Source: Pseudomonas paracarnis
Lineage (GTDB): Bacteria; Pseudomonadota; Gammaproteobacteria; Pseudomonadales; Pseudomonadaceae
Direction of reading: 5' to 3'
Length of the DNA: 64,000 nucleotides
NCBI RefSeq assembly: GCF_904063055.1
Contig: NZ_CAJFCN010000003.1
Coordinates: 248,001 to 312,000, forward strand
Positions 29,476 to 38,383 of the stretch are shown here, one piece after another; within the stretch, counting starts at the first letter, position 1; each line of letters starts with the position of its first letter. The notes under the pieces are model-generated. The model worked only from the letters and a program-made list of their open reading frames with translations, did no database searches and was not told where the DNA came from. Both the position numbers and the translations under genes were made by a program.

Positions 29476-31479
29476 CTAAGGGGCAGGTGCTGACGCTGCA
29501 AGCTCCAGAATTGACCAGCCAGCTTTCTCAAGCGCAACCCTGCGCTTTACACCAGTAGCGCCCTCCCCCAATGAACTCTGCCGTATGGCCAAGCACAACA
29601 TGTGCGACGGACGGGTCATCCCGACGTACATCAGCATCATGTCTTTCTTCGCTGTTTCCTGGGGCCTCTTGGTAGCTGCTTTTTTTCCCTCAAGACATGG
29701 CATGAGTTTCTGGATGAAGTGACTGCCCCTGAAGGTCTCCAGGATTATCGTCGCGGCGTGTGTCTTACCCTTTTCCGAGTGAATGGATGACATCCGGATG
29801 TCGACGCCGGCAGAGACATCCTGGAACCTGTAGGTGTTTACAAGGGAACCCCCTGTTTCTCCGGCTTCGGTGGCAACGGGAGCGGGCTCATAAGCAAGGT
29901 ATTGGCGCCCCAGGAGTTCAGCTGCCACACCCTCAGAATCATAGAGCGCGGCAGCCAGTACCATGAGTTTCGGTGCGATGACCTTGACCCAATCCTGCTG
30001 CGTGATTTCGGACGGCACAAACAGCATCTGCTGGAGACAATCGCGGTATTGAGCGAAGGCTTCGTGCTTAATCATGAATTTCTCATGCACAGCGGCTTGG
30101 TGCCGACCTCGGATCTGAACAAGGCTGCGAGGGAAAGCCAGCTCACCGAGGTTGATCAGACACGAGGCCAGTAGCTCAACGGCCGAGTTGGCCGTGGGCT
30201 CCTTCATCGCATAGCGGCGTGCTATATGTGCGCCCTCGGCGAACGTGCGGGGCTTAAACGACGTCTTAGTCGTGTCAGACCGATAGGATGGCCAATAATG
30301 CTCCAAGGCTTTCGGGTACTGGTTGGGTTTGAAGTTCTCAAGCCGATGCACGGCGCCGACGGCGAACACACCTTTTTCGCGGATATCTTCCGGCAGATGT
30401 TTCAGCACCAGCTTGCCGAATTCGTCCAGCACTCCGGTTGCATCCTCGTCCGGAAAGACGATGATCGTGTGCGGGATGGTGCTGGGTTCCCCTTCAGTCC
30501 GCAGCCCTTTCAAGCCATCCGTTATCGGGACATAGGCAAACGTGTTGGCAATCGATGCAATGGCCTGATCAAAGCGGAAGCTGCTGGCGATCTCCAACTG
30601 ACGTTTTGGGTCAGGGAACGGATCTGATAGTGGTGTCTTCCTGTCGAAGATTTCCTGGTTTGGGTCGCCGACGCGGATGACCCGAACATCTGGATCATCG
30701 TGAGGAAAGACGCGTTGCAGTATGCCCGCCTGGTCAGGTTGGGTGTCCTGCATCTCATCGATCAACACGCACGGGAAGCGCAGACGCAATGCGCCGCACA
30801 CGCCTGGTTCTTGGTCGAGTAAGGCGTGGCCCAGCACGAACACTTCATCGAAGCAGAAGTAACCTGCCTTGGCAGCGCCACCCAGCGATTTCACCACACT
30901 TTTGTAGGTGGCGGTGTGCGGTGCAAAGCCGATATTTTCATCCCCGAGTGGATGATCGAAATCGGCAGACCGGACTCGCAGGCTGTGGAGGCTTTTGTGC
31001 TTCATCTCAAAGGCCGTCTTTGCACCGAAGTGCTCGCTATCCGTCAGCTTTCTTCGGCGTGCCTTGTGCGTGAGGTCATCGTCAATGGCCAGCAGTGCAA
31101 TCCCTTTCGAGCGCAGCCATGGCGAAGCCAAGAATCGTCCGGTGAAACCATGGATAGTGTCGATATAGTGAGGGAAGCGCAGCAGCCGTTGACCTACTTC
31201 CGTACCGCCGAGGCGTTTCTCGATCTCTTCCCTGGCCGCGTTGGTGTGTGAAAGCACGCAGATACCCTGCATACGGCTCTTCCAGTGACGAGCCAGGATG
31301 GCCAATTTCGCCACGACCAGCGTCGTCTTGCCGCTTCCCGGGCAAGCCGCTACATCGATGGTATCCATGGACTTCAAGAAATCACGACGAGGCTCGTCCA
31401 GCGTTTCCAGCCCCATAAGCTTGATGACCCAATCCACATCGGCATCAGTGATGGGGGCGACCAGTTGGCTAAGCTTCAT
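29476..31479 (-). CDS. gajB: GajB-like UvrD/Rep-family helicase
   Basis: Superfamily 1 helicase-like protein of 667 residues. Motif I is ACPGSGKTTLVVAKL near residue 50, motif Ia LSHTNAAREE, motif II VLIDEMQDTQPDQAGIL, motif III RVGDPNQEIFD, motif V SIHSEKGKTHAATIIL and motif VI MLMYVGMTRPSHML. It overlaps gajA by ATGA. A UvrD-like helicase coupled to an OLD nuclease is the Gabija phage-defence layout; the protein is longer than the founding GajB (~494). GajB is thought to be activated by DNA ends produced by GajA. Confidence 0.85.
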   Translation of the reverse strand: MKLSQLVAPITDADVDWVIKLMGLETLDEPRRDFLKSMDTIDVAACPGSGKTTLVVAKLAILARHWKSRMQGICVLSHTNAAREEIEKRLGGTEVGQRLLRFPHYIDTIHGFTGRFLASPWLRSKGIALLAIDDDLTHKARRRKLTDSEHFGAKTAFEMKHKSLHSLRVRSADFDHPLGDENIGFAPHTATYKSVVKSLGGAAKAGYFCFDEVFVLGHALLDQEPGVCGALRLRFPCVLIDEMQDTQPDQAGILQRVFPHDDPDVRVIRVGDPNQEIFDRKTPLSDPFPDPKRQLEIASSFRFDQAIASIANTFAYVPITDGLKGLRTEGEPSTIPHTIIVFPDEDATGVLDEFGKLVLKHLPEDIREKGVFAVGAVHRLENFKPNQYPKALEHYWPSYRSDTTKTSFKPRTFAEGAHIARRYAMKEPTANSAVELLASCLINLGELAFPRSLVQIRGRHQAAVHEKFMIKHEAFAQYRDCLQQMLFVPSEITQQDWVKVIAPKLMVLAAALYDSEGVAAELLGRQYLAYEPAPVATEAGETGGSLVNTYRFQDVSAGVDIRMSSIHSEKGKTHAATIILETFRGSHFIQKLMPCLEGKKAATKRPQETAKKDMMLMYVGMTRPSHMLCLAIRQSSLGEGATGVKRRVALEKAGWSILELAASAPAP

Positions 31480-33593
31480 TCGGCGACCTCATCCAGCGGA
31501 TCAGCTGAGCCTGCCGGTGCTGCCGGCACCACGAGGTTGTGAGCTGGGCTAGAGGTTGTGGTCAGTGCGGCACCTCCGGTTGCGTACTCGATCGCGTGGA
31601 CAACATAAGTGGGCAGCAGCCCACGCAGCGTCGTGGCGTCCAGGGTTTTGTTTTCAAACCGCTGGTCGATCAAATCGATCAGGTGCTGGGCTGCGATCGC
31701 TTTAGAAGCTCTTTTGAACAGTTTGTAGATCGCGGAACACCGAGCATCCTCGGTGGTATAGGTGGTCTGGATCTTGTCGAAAGCTGTCCGCGCCTTCTTC
31801 AGCAGCGTGATCTTGGTCTCCTTGCCTTCGTCGATCTTTTCCTCATTGATGGCAAGGTATGCGGCATGGTGGACTTCCTGCGAAAGACCCTTGAACGCTA
31901 GGTCGTACTCAAGCGTCCAGTGATCTGCAACGTATGTGCGCACGCATTGCCCGTCACTTTCTGCTCGCTTGTCGCGGTGCTCCTTGAGGCCTTTTTCAAG
32001 GTCAGGCGCAGTGGCACCGAAGTCTTTCATCGCGCGCCAGCGTCGATCGGATTTGTCTGGCCATACAGCCCCTTTTACTCCCTTCAGGCTCAAAATCTCG
32101 GGTGCACAGTCCGGCATCACGTCCATGTCTGTAATGCAGGCGGTAGGCACCGATATCTCCCCCTTAGAAGTGTCTTTCCGCTGCAGGATTTTCGAATACC
32201 GGCGCAGGCCGACGCCGCCCACGTTGATAATCGATACACCATGCTTGGTGAGATCTTTGCCAAGTCGCCGAGCGAGTGACGGCAGCAGAATGGCCTCGGC
32301 ATCACCTTCTACGACCAGTAGCCCCTTCGCGAAGAACAGACCCGCTTTGGTAACGTCCAGGAAGCGGCTGAGGAAGCGATAGTCGTCAGGAGCAAGGCAG
32401 GTTTGTTCTTCCGCAAGGGAGAACGCTTGCTGCCGCTGCATCAGAACCAAGTTCTGCAACGGAATTTTGGAGCTTAGGTTGGGGCTGTGCGTGGTCAATA
32501 TGACTTGAACCGGCCTCAAACCTGTAGCTGGCTGAGCCGCAGCCTCAAGAAACTCCATCAATTGGAGTTGGCGCTGAGGATGTAGGTGCGCTTCTGGCTC
32601 TTCGATGAGGAGCAACGGAAGTCCGTCGGGCTCTTTGCCGAGCAACAGTAGCTCACAGGCCATGAACAGCACGTTGTTCGAGCCCAGCCCATAAACGCCG
32701 CGGGCTTCACCTGTGGCGTGATCCAACAGCCCCAGCTCCAAACGCTCTAGGATCTGTTTGAGTTTGGCGGGATCCGTTCCCGCCTCCCCGAAACCAATGC
32801 GACTTGTCAGTGGCTGACCAGCAAGGGAGAGCGGACGCAGGTAGGTGTCGTTGATTTCTTTCTGCGCGGAGACGATGGCGCCGTGGCTGTTCACCAGGTG
32901 GCGAAGATAGTCGCCCATGCCTGCAATGCTGAGGGCCTCAGCGTCAGCAAGGTCAGCTGGAAGCGCTGCAGGATCAAAGGCGCTGCCGGCGTCAATGTTC
33001 GGGAAACTACTGAGTACCTGAGACAGGCGGGAGTTTCTACCCGGCGACATCTCTCGTTCTGCGTCGCGTAGCGGTTTCAGGTACGCGGTGGCCAGTAGTT
33101 GCCGTACACCCACGTCCAACGACGGGCCTTCTCCGTTTTCACCCGAGCGAACCGAGATGTCGACCCATTTACGGGTGGAGGCGGAGGCAACGATGCGGCG
33201 AGCCGACCAGTGAACGTATAGCCTCCCAACGCCACCCTTGTAGGTCACATACTCAGCGAAAGCGCCGAGTTCCGCGGGGCTCAGTCCTTCCAGCGTACAC
33301 CTGAGGGTGATGGCTTCCGCCTGGGTGCCATCGTTGGCGATGTGAAAGTCCTCGATCTGTAGCCTGAGATACTCAGCATCACGTGTCTGCAGAACGTAGC
33401 GAATCGCATCGATGACTGCCGTTTTGCCCGCGTCGTTTTCACCTACGAGGGCTGTCACGCCTTCGTTGAACTGGATGTTCAACGCATGACCGCCTTGGCC
33501 GAACTGGCGGAAGTTTTCGATTTTCAAAGCCGAAAGGTACACAGCGCTACCCTCACCTGATTCAGTGGCAGGGAGAGGGTCGCTGAGCGTCAA
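31476..33593 (-). CDS. gajA: GajA-like OLD-family ATPase-Toprim endonuclease
   Basis: A 705-residue protein. The N-terminal ABC-type ATPase has LSALKIENFRQFG, Walker A VGENDAGKTAVIDA and Walker B LLLIEEPEAHLHPQRQLQLM. The C-terminal Toprim nuclease has GLLVVEGDAEAILLPSLARR with the catalytic Glu and CITDMDVMPD with the metal-binding acidic pair. The frame starts with TTG at 33593; a GTG at 33542, with GAGGGT upstream and followed by YLSALKIENF, is equally or more likely. With gajB it forms a Gabija-type defence operon, translationally coupled, with the third gene downstream. Confidence 0.87.
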   Translation of the reverse strand: MTLSDPLPATESGEGSAVYLSALKIENFRQFGQGGHALNIQFNEGVTALVGENDAGKTAVIDAIRYVLQTRDAEYLRLQIEDFHIANDGTQAEAITLRCTLEGLSPAELGAFAEYVTYKGGVGRLYVHWSARRIVASASTRKWVDISVRSGENGEGPSLDVGVRQLLATAYLKPLRDAEREMSPGRNSRLSQVLSSFPNIDAGSAFDPAALPADLADAEALSIAGMGDYLRHLVNSHGAIVSAQKEINDTYLRPLSLAGQPLTSRIGFGEAGTDPAKLKQILERLELGLLDHATGEARGVYGLGSNNVLFMACELLLLGKEPDGLPLLLIEEPEAHLHPQRQLQLMEFLEAAAQPATGLRPVQVILTTHSPNLSSKIPLQNLVLMQRQQAFSLAEEQTCLAPDDYRFLSRFLDVTKAGLFFAKGLLVVEGDAEAILLPSLARRLGKDLTKHGVSIINVGGVGLRRYSKILQRKDTSKGEISVPTACITDMDVMPDCAPEILSLKGVKGAVWPDKSDRRWRAMKDFGATAPDLEKGLKEHRDKRAESDGQCVRTYVADHWTLEYDLAFKGLSQEVHHAAYLAINEEKIDEGKETKITLLKKARTAFDKIQTTYTTEDARCSAIYKLFKRASKAIAAQHLIDLIDQRFENKTLDATTLRGLLPTYVVHAIEYATGGAALTTTSSPAHNLVVPAAPAGSADPLDEVAE

Positions 33594-33852
33594 CCTGACC
33601 GATGCTATCCCTCCCTGGATGCGCTAGCTATATGCCATGAAAAAGCCATTGATGCTAGACGATTCATCCGGTTGCTGCCGGATCGTGATAATTCGGCATA
33701 CTCGCGTGGGCGTATAGCCGCTGCGAGTATCAGTGCGGCACAAATTGATGGCGGCGTAGCCCGCGCAAGACGTCAAGGTTCATTTACGATGCTGTCGGCC
33801 CAAGCCGGTCGCGAACAGGCCGAAAGCATCAATACGCACAGGAGCTTTTCGT

Positions 33853-34168
33853 TTGGCAGCAAAAACACTAACAGCCCGCGAGGCCTATCAAATCCTGCGA
33901 GACATTGCCCAAGGGGTTCGCACCATGCGCCGCATTGGCCAGCAGTCGTGGGCTGAGATCTGCTGTGGCTTGATGACTGTCGAGGCCGACGGCTGGGTGT
34001 TCACGTTCTACAACGATTGCGACACCCTCGATTACTGCGACAGACTGCTAAAGCCCCGAGGGACGTGCTTACGTTTTCGACTCGCTGCAGTCGTACAGTA
34101 CCGACCCTGTGGAGCTGTTGAGCACTAGGGAGCAGGTCACGTTAGAAAAGTTGCTGAGAGACGCCTAG
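33853..34168 (+). pseudogene. DUF7693-like protein, frameshifted
   Basis: TTG start at 33853 with AGGAG 8 nt upstream. The first frame reads AAKTLTAREAYQILRDIAQG, then SWAEICCGLMTVEADGWVFT and NDCDTLDYCDR. Near 34058-34066 the phase shifts by one, and the third frame continues GRAYVFDSLQSYSTDPVELL then EQVTLEKLLRDA to TAG at 34166-34168. The joined product is the expected ~105 residues for this small Pseudomonas family (function unknown). Confidence 0.6.
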
Positions 34169-34352
34169 ACGCCCCGCACTCAGCATAGATCGAGAAGGAA
34201 CTAACCTCACCCAGGGCGACTCAGGAGGCGCACGGCCAATTCGCCCGATGGGCATATGGAGGTTTACATCATCAGGGTGTGGCTGGCTTGGCAGCCCTGA
34301 GCCGAATCAGGCTCGACATCTGACACGCCTCTAGAGCGCTGTTCGCTGACAA

Positions 34353-34571
34353 TCAGGCGACAAACCCGTGATCCAAGCGCCTGATTAACTCGATAGCCAT
34401 GTCCGTCTCCAGCCTGGTCGTGACCATAGCGGCAGGAGCTTTGCCGCCAAATGCTTTTACCGGACGTGACATCCAGTGCATGGCTGCGTCGATATCGCCG
34501 CTATACAAACGCTTCGCTGCGTCGAGCACTTCTAAATAACGGGCCTGTTGATCGGGGGGCAAAGTGCTCAT
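34353..34571 (-). CDS. Short DUF2384-like (MbcA/ParS toxin-binding) protein
   Basis: A 72-residue protein with ATG 34571, AAGGAG 7 nt upstream. The segment AMHWMSRPVKAFGGKAPAAM followed by TDMAIELIRRLDHG matches the small C-terminal toxin-binding domain of Xre/MbcA/ParS antitoxins (typically ...WLxxPxxALGGxxPxxxL). The N-terminal Xre helix-turn-helix and any RES-type partner are absent next to it; the only RES gene in the window is 12 kb away. It may be an orphan antitoxin domain or a regulator. Confidence 0.6.
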   Translation of the reverse strand: MSTLPPDQQARYLEVLDAAKRLYSGDIDAAMHWMSRPVKAFGGKAPAAMVTTRLETDMAIELIRRLDHGFVA

Positions 34572-34902
34572 GAGTACGCTCCTTCTGCGGTCTGATCCTA
34601 GACTACACCATCGCCATCCGCTCACTGTCTCCCCCTTATAGGCGAGCCTGGTGTCAGTTTCAGGCGTGCCTATTACTACGATCCCGGCATGTGGTTACGG
34701 TGGCCTGAGGCTGGCGTCTCAGGAAATGTGTAAACCAGTTTTTTGACGTGTAAAGCGGGGTGATTTACACATCAAAAAATTGGTTTACACACCGGGTCGA
34801 GGGCGGTTTCAAGCTAGATCTTCACTTCTCTCCCGGATTCCCTCCCCTTATCCCACTGCGTATCAGCACGCATTGACTCAAGCCCACAACACCATGGTTT
34901 TG
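34572..34902. other. Intergenic region carrying a long hairpin
   Basis: About 330 bp with no gene; its main feature is the 65-nt inverted repeat listed separately. Confidence 0.5.
34727..34791. repeat. 28-bp-arm inverted repeat (TGTGTAAACC...GGTTTACACA)
   Basis: Left arm 34727-34754 and right arm 34764-34791 match at 26 of 28 positions; the two differences are transitions that still allow G-U pairing in RNA. The 9-nt loop is GCGGGGTGA. Each arm also contains TGTAAA twice. No T-tract follows, so it is not an ordinary terminator; it could be a small mobile-element relic, an attachment site or a regulatory palindrome. Confidence 0.75.
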
Positions 34903-35604
34903 TCATTCGCATGCTCGCTGCAATTGCTCAGCAAACAGAGGCAGATAAAGCTCAGACTCGGCTGTTTGCCACCAAACCTTGTTCTCATCCTTGTCGGTGA
35001 AGGCCAGCAGATCGTGCGCCAGAAAGACCTCAAAGCCCGCCCTGGCGACCTTATCTTCGGCGGTGAACGCGTAAAGCCCGACTTGGGAAAGTAGCTTTTT
35101 GACGATCAGCGGCAGCAACCAGGCGGAGAAAATGAGATGGTTATGGCGAGGCCAGATGCTTCCCTTCTCACCATTTGCGAGGCCATGAGCTGCGGCGTTA
35201 CGAGCGGCACAGAAATCGTGAACCCAGGCGTCGAGCGGGCGATTTACGTGCTTGTCCCAGTGCTTGCACCACCACTGTTCGTCCTGGCTCCCTTTATGCC
35301 AGATGGGCTGGTTCGGTAGCTCGTCGAAGTGTTCGTTGATGGCCCTGCGGAAGGCAGCTTTGTCATGCGGAACGTCAAGCAGTGTGTCTATAGCGACCCG
35401 CATCAGGATCAGTTCGGATCGTTCATCTATGGATGGCGCATCGGTATTGGCTCTGAGGAAGGAAACGACCGCCTCGTCGATACGTTCCTTAAGTTCCCCA
35501 ACAGGTAGCCTGAGTAGTGCTTCAAGCAACGGGATGTCGAGCGTAATCCGCGAGCTGTTGTCGACGTGGTACGGCCGAATGAACTTCAGCCCTCCCCTAT
35601 CCAT
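34903..35604 (-). CDS. HEPN-motif protein, possibly N-terminally truncated
   Basis: A 233-residue soluble protein with the HEPN ribonuclease-type motif RNAAAH at 135-140 (FCAARNAAAHG), embedded in helical sequence (ELILMRVAIDTLLDVPHDKA; VHDFCAARNAAAHG; IFSAWLLPLIVKKLL). The start MDRGGLKFIRPYHVDNSSRI begins abruptly and lacks a good Shine-Dalgarno sequence, so it may be the C-terminal part of a larger HEPN protein such as ApeA-like defence factors. Divergent from the next gene by about 40 bp. Confidence 0.55.
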   Translation of the reverse strand: MDRGGLKFIRPYHVDNSSRITLDIPLLEALLRLPVGELKERIDEAVVSFLRANTDAPSIDERSELILMRVAIDTLLDVPHDKAAFRRAINEHFDELPNQPIWHKGSQDEQWWCKHWDKHVNRPLDAWVHDFCAARNAAAHGLANGEKGSIWPRHNHLIFSAWLLPLIVKKLLSQVGLYAFTAEDKVARAGFEVFLAHDLLAFTDKDENKVWWQTAESELYLPLFAEQLQRACE

Positions 35605-35646
35605 CCTGATAATGAATGGGCATGAAGCGCACAGGAGAGGATGATC

Positions 35647-35985
35647 ATGACTGGGCTTACGCGGGAAAACCCTACGACCATTGCCTACGTAGTGAAATGC
35701 TATCTGAGCAACGCGATCAGTACGCTGGAGCTACAAACGTGGGCGGCTGATGTTGCAGGATCAGGGGCAGCGCATCCCGACTACTTACTAGATCTGACTA
35801 CTTTTGACGCTCCGCGCTTCCACGTTTATGAAGCCTTGGGTTTTAGCCCTAGCCGAACATTTTCAGCCGAAGAAAACGATGCGATTTATGGCATTGCATA
35901 CCTCCGTGACCGCGAGGTATATGAATCCGTAGATAAGGCCCGAGCGTTACAGGCCTTGCATCAAAACCCGAGTGTTCGTACGTAA
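35647..35985 (+). CDS. Hypothetical small protein
   Basis: A 112-residue acidic soluble protein (LTRENPTTIAYVVKCYLSNA; DYLLDLTTFDAPRFHVYEAL). Of two in-frame ATGs, 35641 abuts the AGGAGAGG at 35633-35640, while 35647 has proper spacing and is chosen. Family not recognised. A REP-like element follows. Confidence 0.55.
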   Translation: MTGLTRENPTTIAYVVKCYLSNAISTLELQTWAADVAGSGAAHPDYLLDLTTFDAPRFHVYEALGFSPSRTFSAEENDAIYGIAYLRDREVYESVDKARALQALHQNPSVRT

Positions 35986-36455
35986 TTTGCAGCCGTTTTT
36001 CCGTTCCTGCTTCGCGGGTAAACCCGCTCCCACAGCGTTCTTGCCAGCCTCGAAAATGAGCAAGAGCAGCTCTTTCGCAATGGTCATTAACGGTCAGTCG
36101 CGAATGGCTGCTAACGCCCCATTGCGGACATTCATCCCAAGGCTGTGGGTTCACAGTTTGCCCAGGATTCGGGGCGCTCGTTATGACGTTTTCAACGTGA
36201 GCGCGCAACCGTCCTCACAGAGTGCTTTGACTCGACCGTGCTTTACTGCGTTGACAAGAGCAGAATGCATCCACTAAGAATGGTATCATCGGGCCTACTT
36301 GTATGTTTGCTTCTTTAGTTTTTGGCGCCCCTCTGCCTTCAGCCCCAACTGACAGCAACAGCGGCGGGTCAAATCTACAGACAGACTGCACCAACAATTA
36401 AAGTATCTGGCTAGGTAGCCGAAAACTGCTTAAGCACCACGGATTGGAATCTCTC
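35986..36455. other. Intergenic region upstream of GTPase cassette
   Basis: About 470 bp. It contains a REP-like unit and a segment (about 36070-36150) similar to common Pseudomonas intergenic repeats around GGTCATTAACGGTCAG, and presumably the promoter of the GTPase operon. No gene is supported. Confidence 0.45.
36011..36034 (+). repeat. REP-like element (GCGGGTAAACCCGC type)
   Basis: TTCGCGGGTAAACCCGCTCC followed by CACA; short internal stem CGGGT/ACCCG. This is the P. putida/fluorescens REP half-unit, unlike the unit seen at 5307 and 20772. Confidence 0.65.
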
Positions 36456-37112
36456 ATGAGCATGTTCGACGACGTCATTGAAGCAATTCTCTCGCCTTTC
36501 ACAATTATAACTGACGCTTGGGACAAGATCGTAATCAAGATTGCGGGGAAGCGAATCGCCGTGCTTGGAGCTAGGGGTGCAGGAAAAAGCACTTTGCTAC
36601 ATTTTCTGAGCACTGGCACCCTCAATACAGTGAATGCCCAAACAGTTTCGACTGAGAGAGTTGCGTCCAATCGACTTTCTTTGCAAGATTTAAAATTCGA
36701 ACTCAAAGCAACGCTTGACGTCCCTGGTGGCGCAGATGCTAAAGAGGATTGGCATAGGCTATACAACACAGCTGACTACGCCCTGTACCTAATCAAAGCC
36801 TCTTCTATTGATGTTAGTCGCGTCCAGCGAGACCTAGGGCTTGCTGAAGTGTGGCATAAAGCGCTGAAGGATAGCGGCAAGAAGGCACCGATTCTTATAG
36901 TGATAGTCACTCACATGGATAAAATTGATGGCTATCTTACTGCCAGTTCTGCCGTCAAGGGAGACTTTAGAGATAACTTCATAAGGGTGCAGCTTGAGGC
37001 CGGGCTTTCTAAGCTAAATACACGACCAAAAGTAATCCTCGGATCATTTGATGTCGACTCCAGAATGAAGTCGACAGTTCAGCATTTAATCCAGGTAATG
37101 GGGTCTATATGA
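36456..37112 (+). CDS. Predicted GTPase, first gene of a three-gene AT-rich cassette
   Basis: A 218-residue P-loop GTPase. With ATG 36456 as start: G1 GARGAGKST at 38-46, G3 DVPGG at 88-92, G4 THMD at 152-155 (TKxD-like), and a hydrophobic N-terminal stretch (IEAILSPFTIITDAWDKIV) that might touch membrane. A TTG at 36444 is an alternative start. It is AT-rich against its surroundings. The next gene overlaps by ATGA and a third follows after 21 bp. It resembles small dynamin- or GTPase_2-like proteins of conflict systems, but I cannot name the family. Confidence 0.75.
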   Translation: MSMFDDVIEAILSPFTIITDAWDKIVIKIAGKRIAVLGARGAGKSTLLHFLSTGTLNTVNAQTVSTERVASNRLSLQDLKFELKATLDVPGGADAKEDWHRLYNTADYALYLIKASSIDVSRVQRDLGLAEVWHKALKDSGKKAPILIVIVTHMDKIDGYLTASSAVKGDFRDNFIRVQLEAGLSKLNTRPKVILGSFDVDSRMKSTVQHLIQVMGSI

Positions 37113-37591
37113 AAGCTCTAGCGTTTTACGCACAGGCGCTCGACAATAGGTCTAGCGACACTATGCTCAACGAAAACAGCGAGATAATTTCGGTCTCAGA
37201 ACAGAGGCAGAAAACCTTGTCGAAGATATCCCATGTGACTGCAGACGGGAAACTAGCAGCCTCTGGAGATGGATGGAAAATATTCCATCTTAAAAATTAT
37301 TTCGTAGCGCAGATAATAACATCCGAAAGTGATTCGCTCGGAAGAGCCGCACCGATAGTGTGTTTGATTGATAGTCAAAATAATCATGACGATTTTGATG
37401 TTGATGTTCAAATGAAAACTTTTCTATCTCGAGTAAACCGGACAGTCGATGCACCAAGACTAGATGAGCTTCTCCAGAATCTGCGAATTCACCAAAAAAA
37501 AAGATCTCAACGCGATTCTTTGGCAGGAACCACGAGATGGATCCAAGAAATAATCAGCTGGATAGTTAGATTCATTCGTAGTCGCCACTAG
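37109..37591 (+). CDS. Unknown protein, second gene of GTPase cassette
   Basis: A 160-residue protein coupled to the GTPase gene by an ATGA overlap. N-terminal half polar (SEQRQKTLSKISHVTADGKL), then a likely beta-rich core (WKIFHLKNYFVAQIITSESD; APIVCLIDSQNNHDDFDVDV), ending in an aromatic, basic helix (TTRWIQEIISWIVRFIRSRH) that could associate with membrane. No catalytic signature is recognised. Tight coupling suggests a direct partner of the GTPase. Confidence 0.65.
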   Translation: MKALAFYAQALDNRSSDTMLNENSEIISVSEQRQKTLSKISHVTADGKLAASGDGWKIFHLKNYFVAQIITSESDSLGRAAPIVCLIDSQNNHDDFDVDVQMKTFLSRVNRTVDAPRLDELLQNLRIHQKKRSQRDSLAGTTRWIQEIISWIVRFIRSRH

Positions 37592-37612
37592 TAAACGAGA
37601 GTAAAAATCTGA

Positions 37613-38383
37613 ATGTCATTGTTTCCAGAAAATCACTCCAAGCGCAGAGCGATCTTAGTCCTTAACGAGTCAGATATCGAGCACTGTCGCTACGACCTGC
37701 CACCAGATGAGCGGAGTTTTCTATATAGTGAGGAAGCGTTTGTTTTGCCGACCTCCGCGCTATCTTCAAAAGAAGAATGCCCTGCCTTAACTAACATCCT
37801 TGATTCTGATCAGGTAAGGCATGGCAATATACTTATCCAAAGCCCTTACGATAGAGACGTATATGCTGAACTATCGGAGGCTAAAGAAGTATTTTCAATG
37901 GAAAAAATGCGTCACTTTACTAGGCTTTGCCAGATTCTAGGCGCGTCAAAGGTGCAGATCAAGCAAGTGGACATTACAAAAGAAGGGGCCACCTCCACTC
38001 TCAATCTAGAAGGCCGCACTACTCTAGCGACAGCCGAAGTATCTTTTGAAAGCTCAATTTCAAAAGTTCTAAAAAACGTATTTTCAATTAGCAGTAGCTA
38101 TTCCGGCGGACAACCTGACATTGTAGGGGCAGAGCAGTACCTTCGTAAAAACCTGCTTTGGAATGACTCTGTGCTACGTGGGCTTGTCGATCAGCGCGGG
38201 CATCAAAGCAACCAAATAAAGGATCAAAATATTTGTATCAACCTGACACGTGAAGCCAACAAAAGCCTGAGCGTGGCCGCAAAGTTAAATTTACCAATAA
38301 AAAATATTGGAATTCAGGCAAACTATAGAGAGGTTGCTAGCGCCTCTGAAGAGTTAAGCTTAACAATGAACGTGGTTTTTTAA
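37613..38383 (+). CDS. Unknown protein, third gene of GTPase cassette
   Basis: A 256-residue AT-rich protein, 21 bp after the second gene. No signal peptide. The middle (MEKMRHFTRLCQILGASKVQ) is helical and the C-terminal half alternates in a beta-like way (SSISKVLKNVFSISSSYSGG; NLPIKNIGIQANYREVASAS; SEELSLTMNVVF). No known motif. It may be the effector of the cassette, but that rests on position only. Confidence 0.65.
   Translation: MSLFPENHSKRRAILVLNESDIEHCRYDLPPDERSFLYSEEAFVLPTSALSSKEECPALTNILDSDQVRHGNILIQSPYDRDVYAELSEAKEVFSMEKMRHFTRLCQILGASKVQIKQVDITKEGATSTLNLEGRTTLATAEVSFESSISKVLKNVFSISSSYSGGQPDIVGAEQYLRKNLLWNDSVLRGLVDQRGHQSNQIKDQNICINLTREANKSLSVAAKLNLPIKNIGIQANYREVASASEELSLTMNVVF

Noticed and set aside
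33672..33956. 94-codon plus frame upstream of and overlapping the DUF7693-like gene
   Set aside because: Overlaps the better supported TTG frame with its AGGAG site; no independent support.
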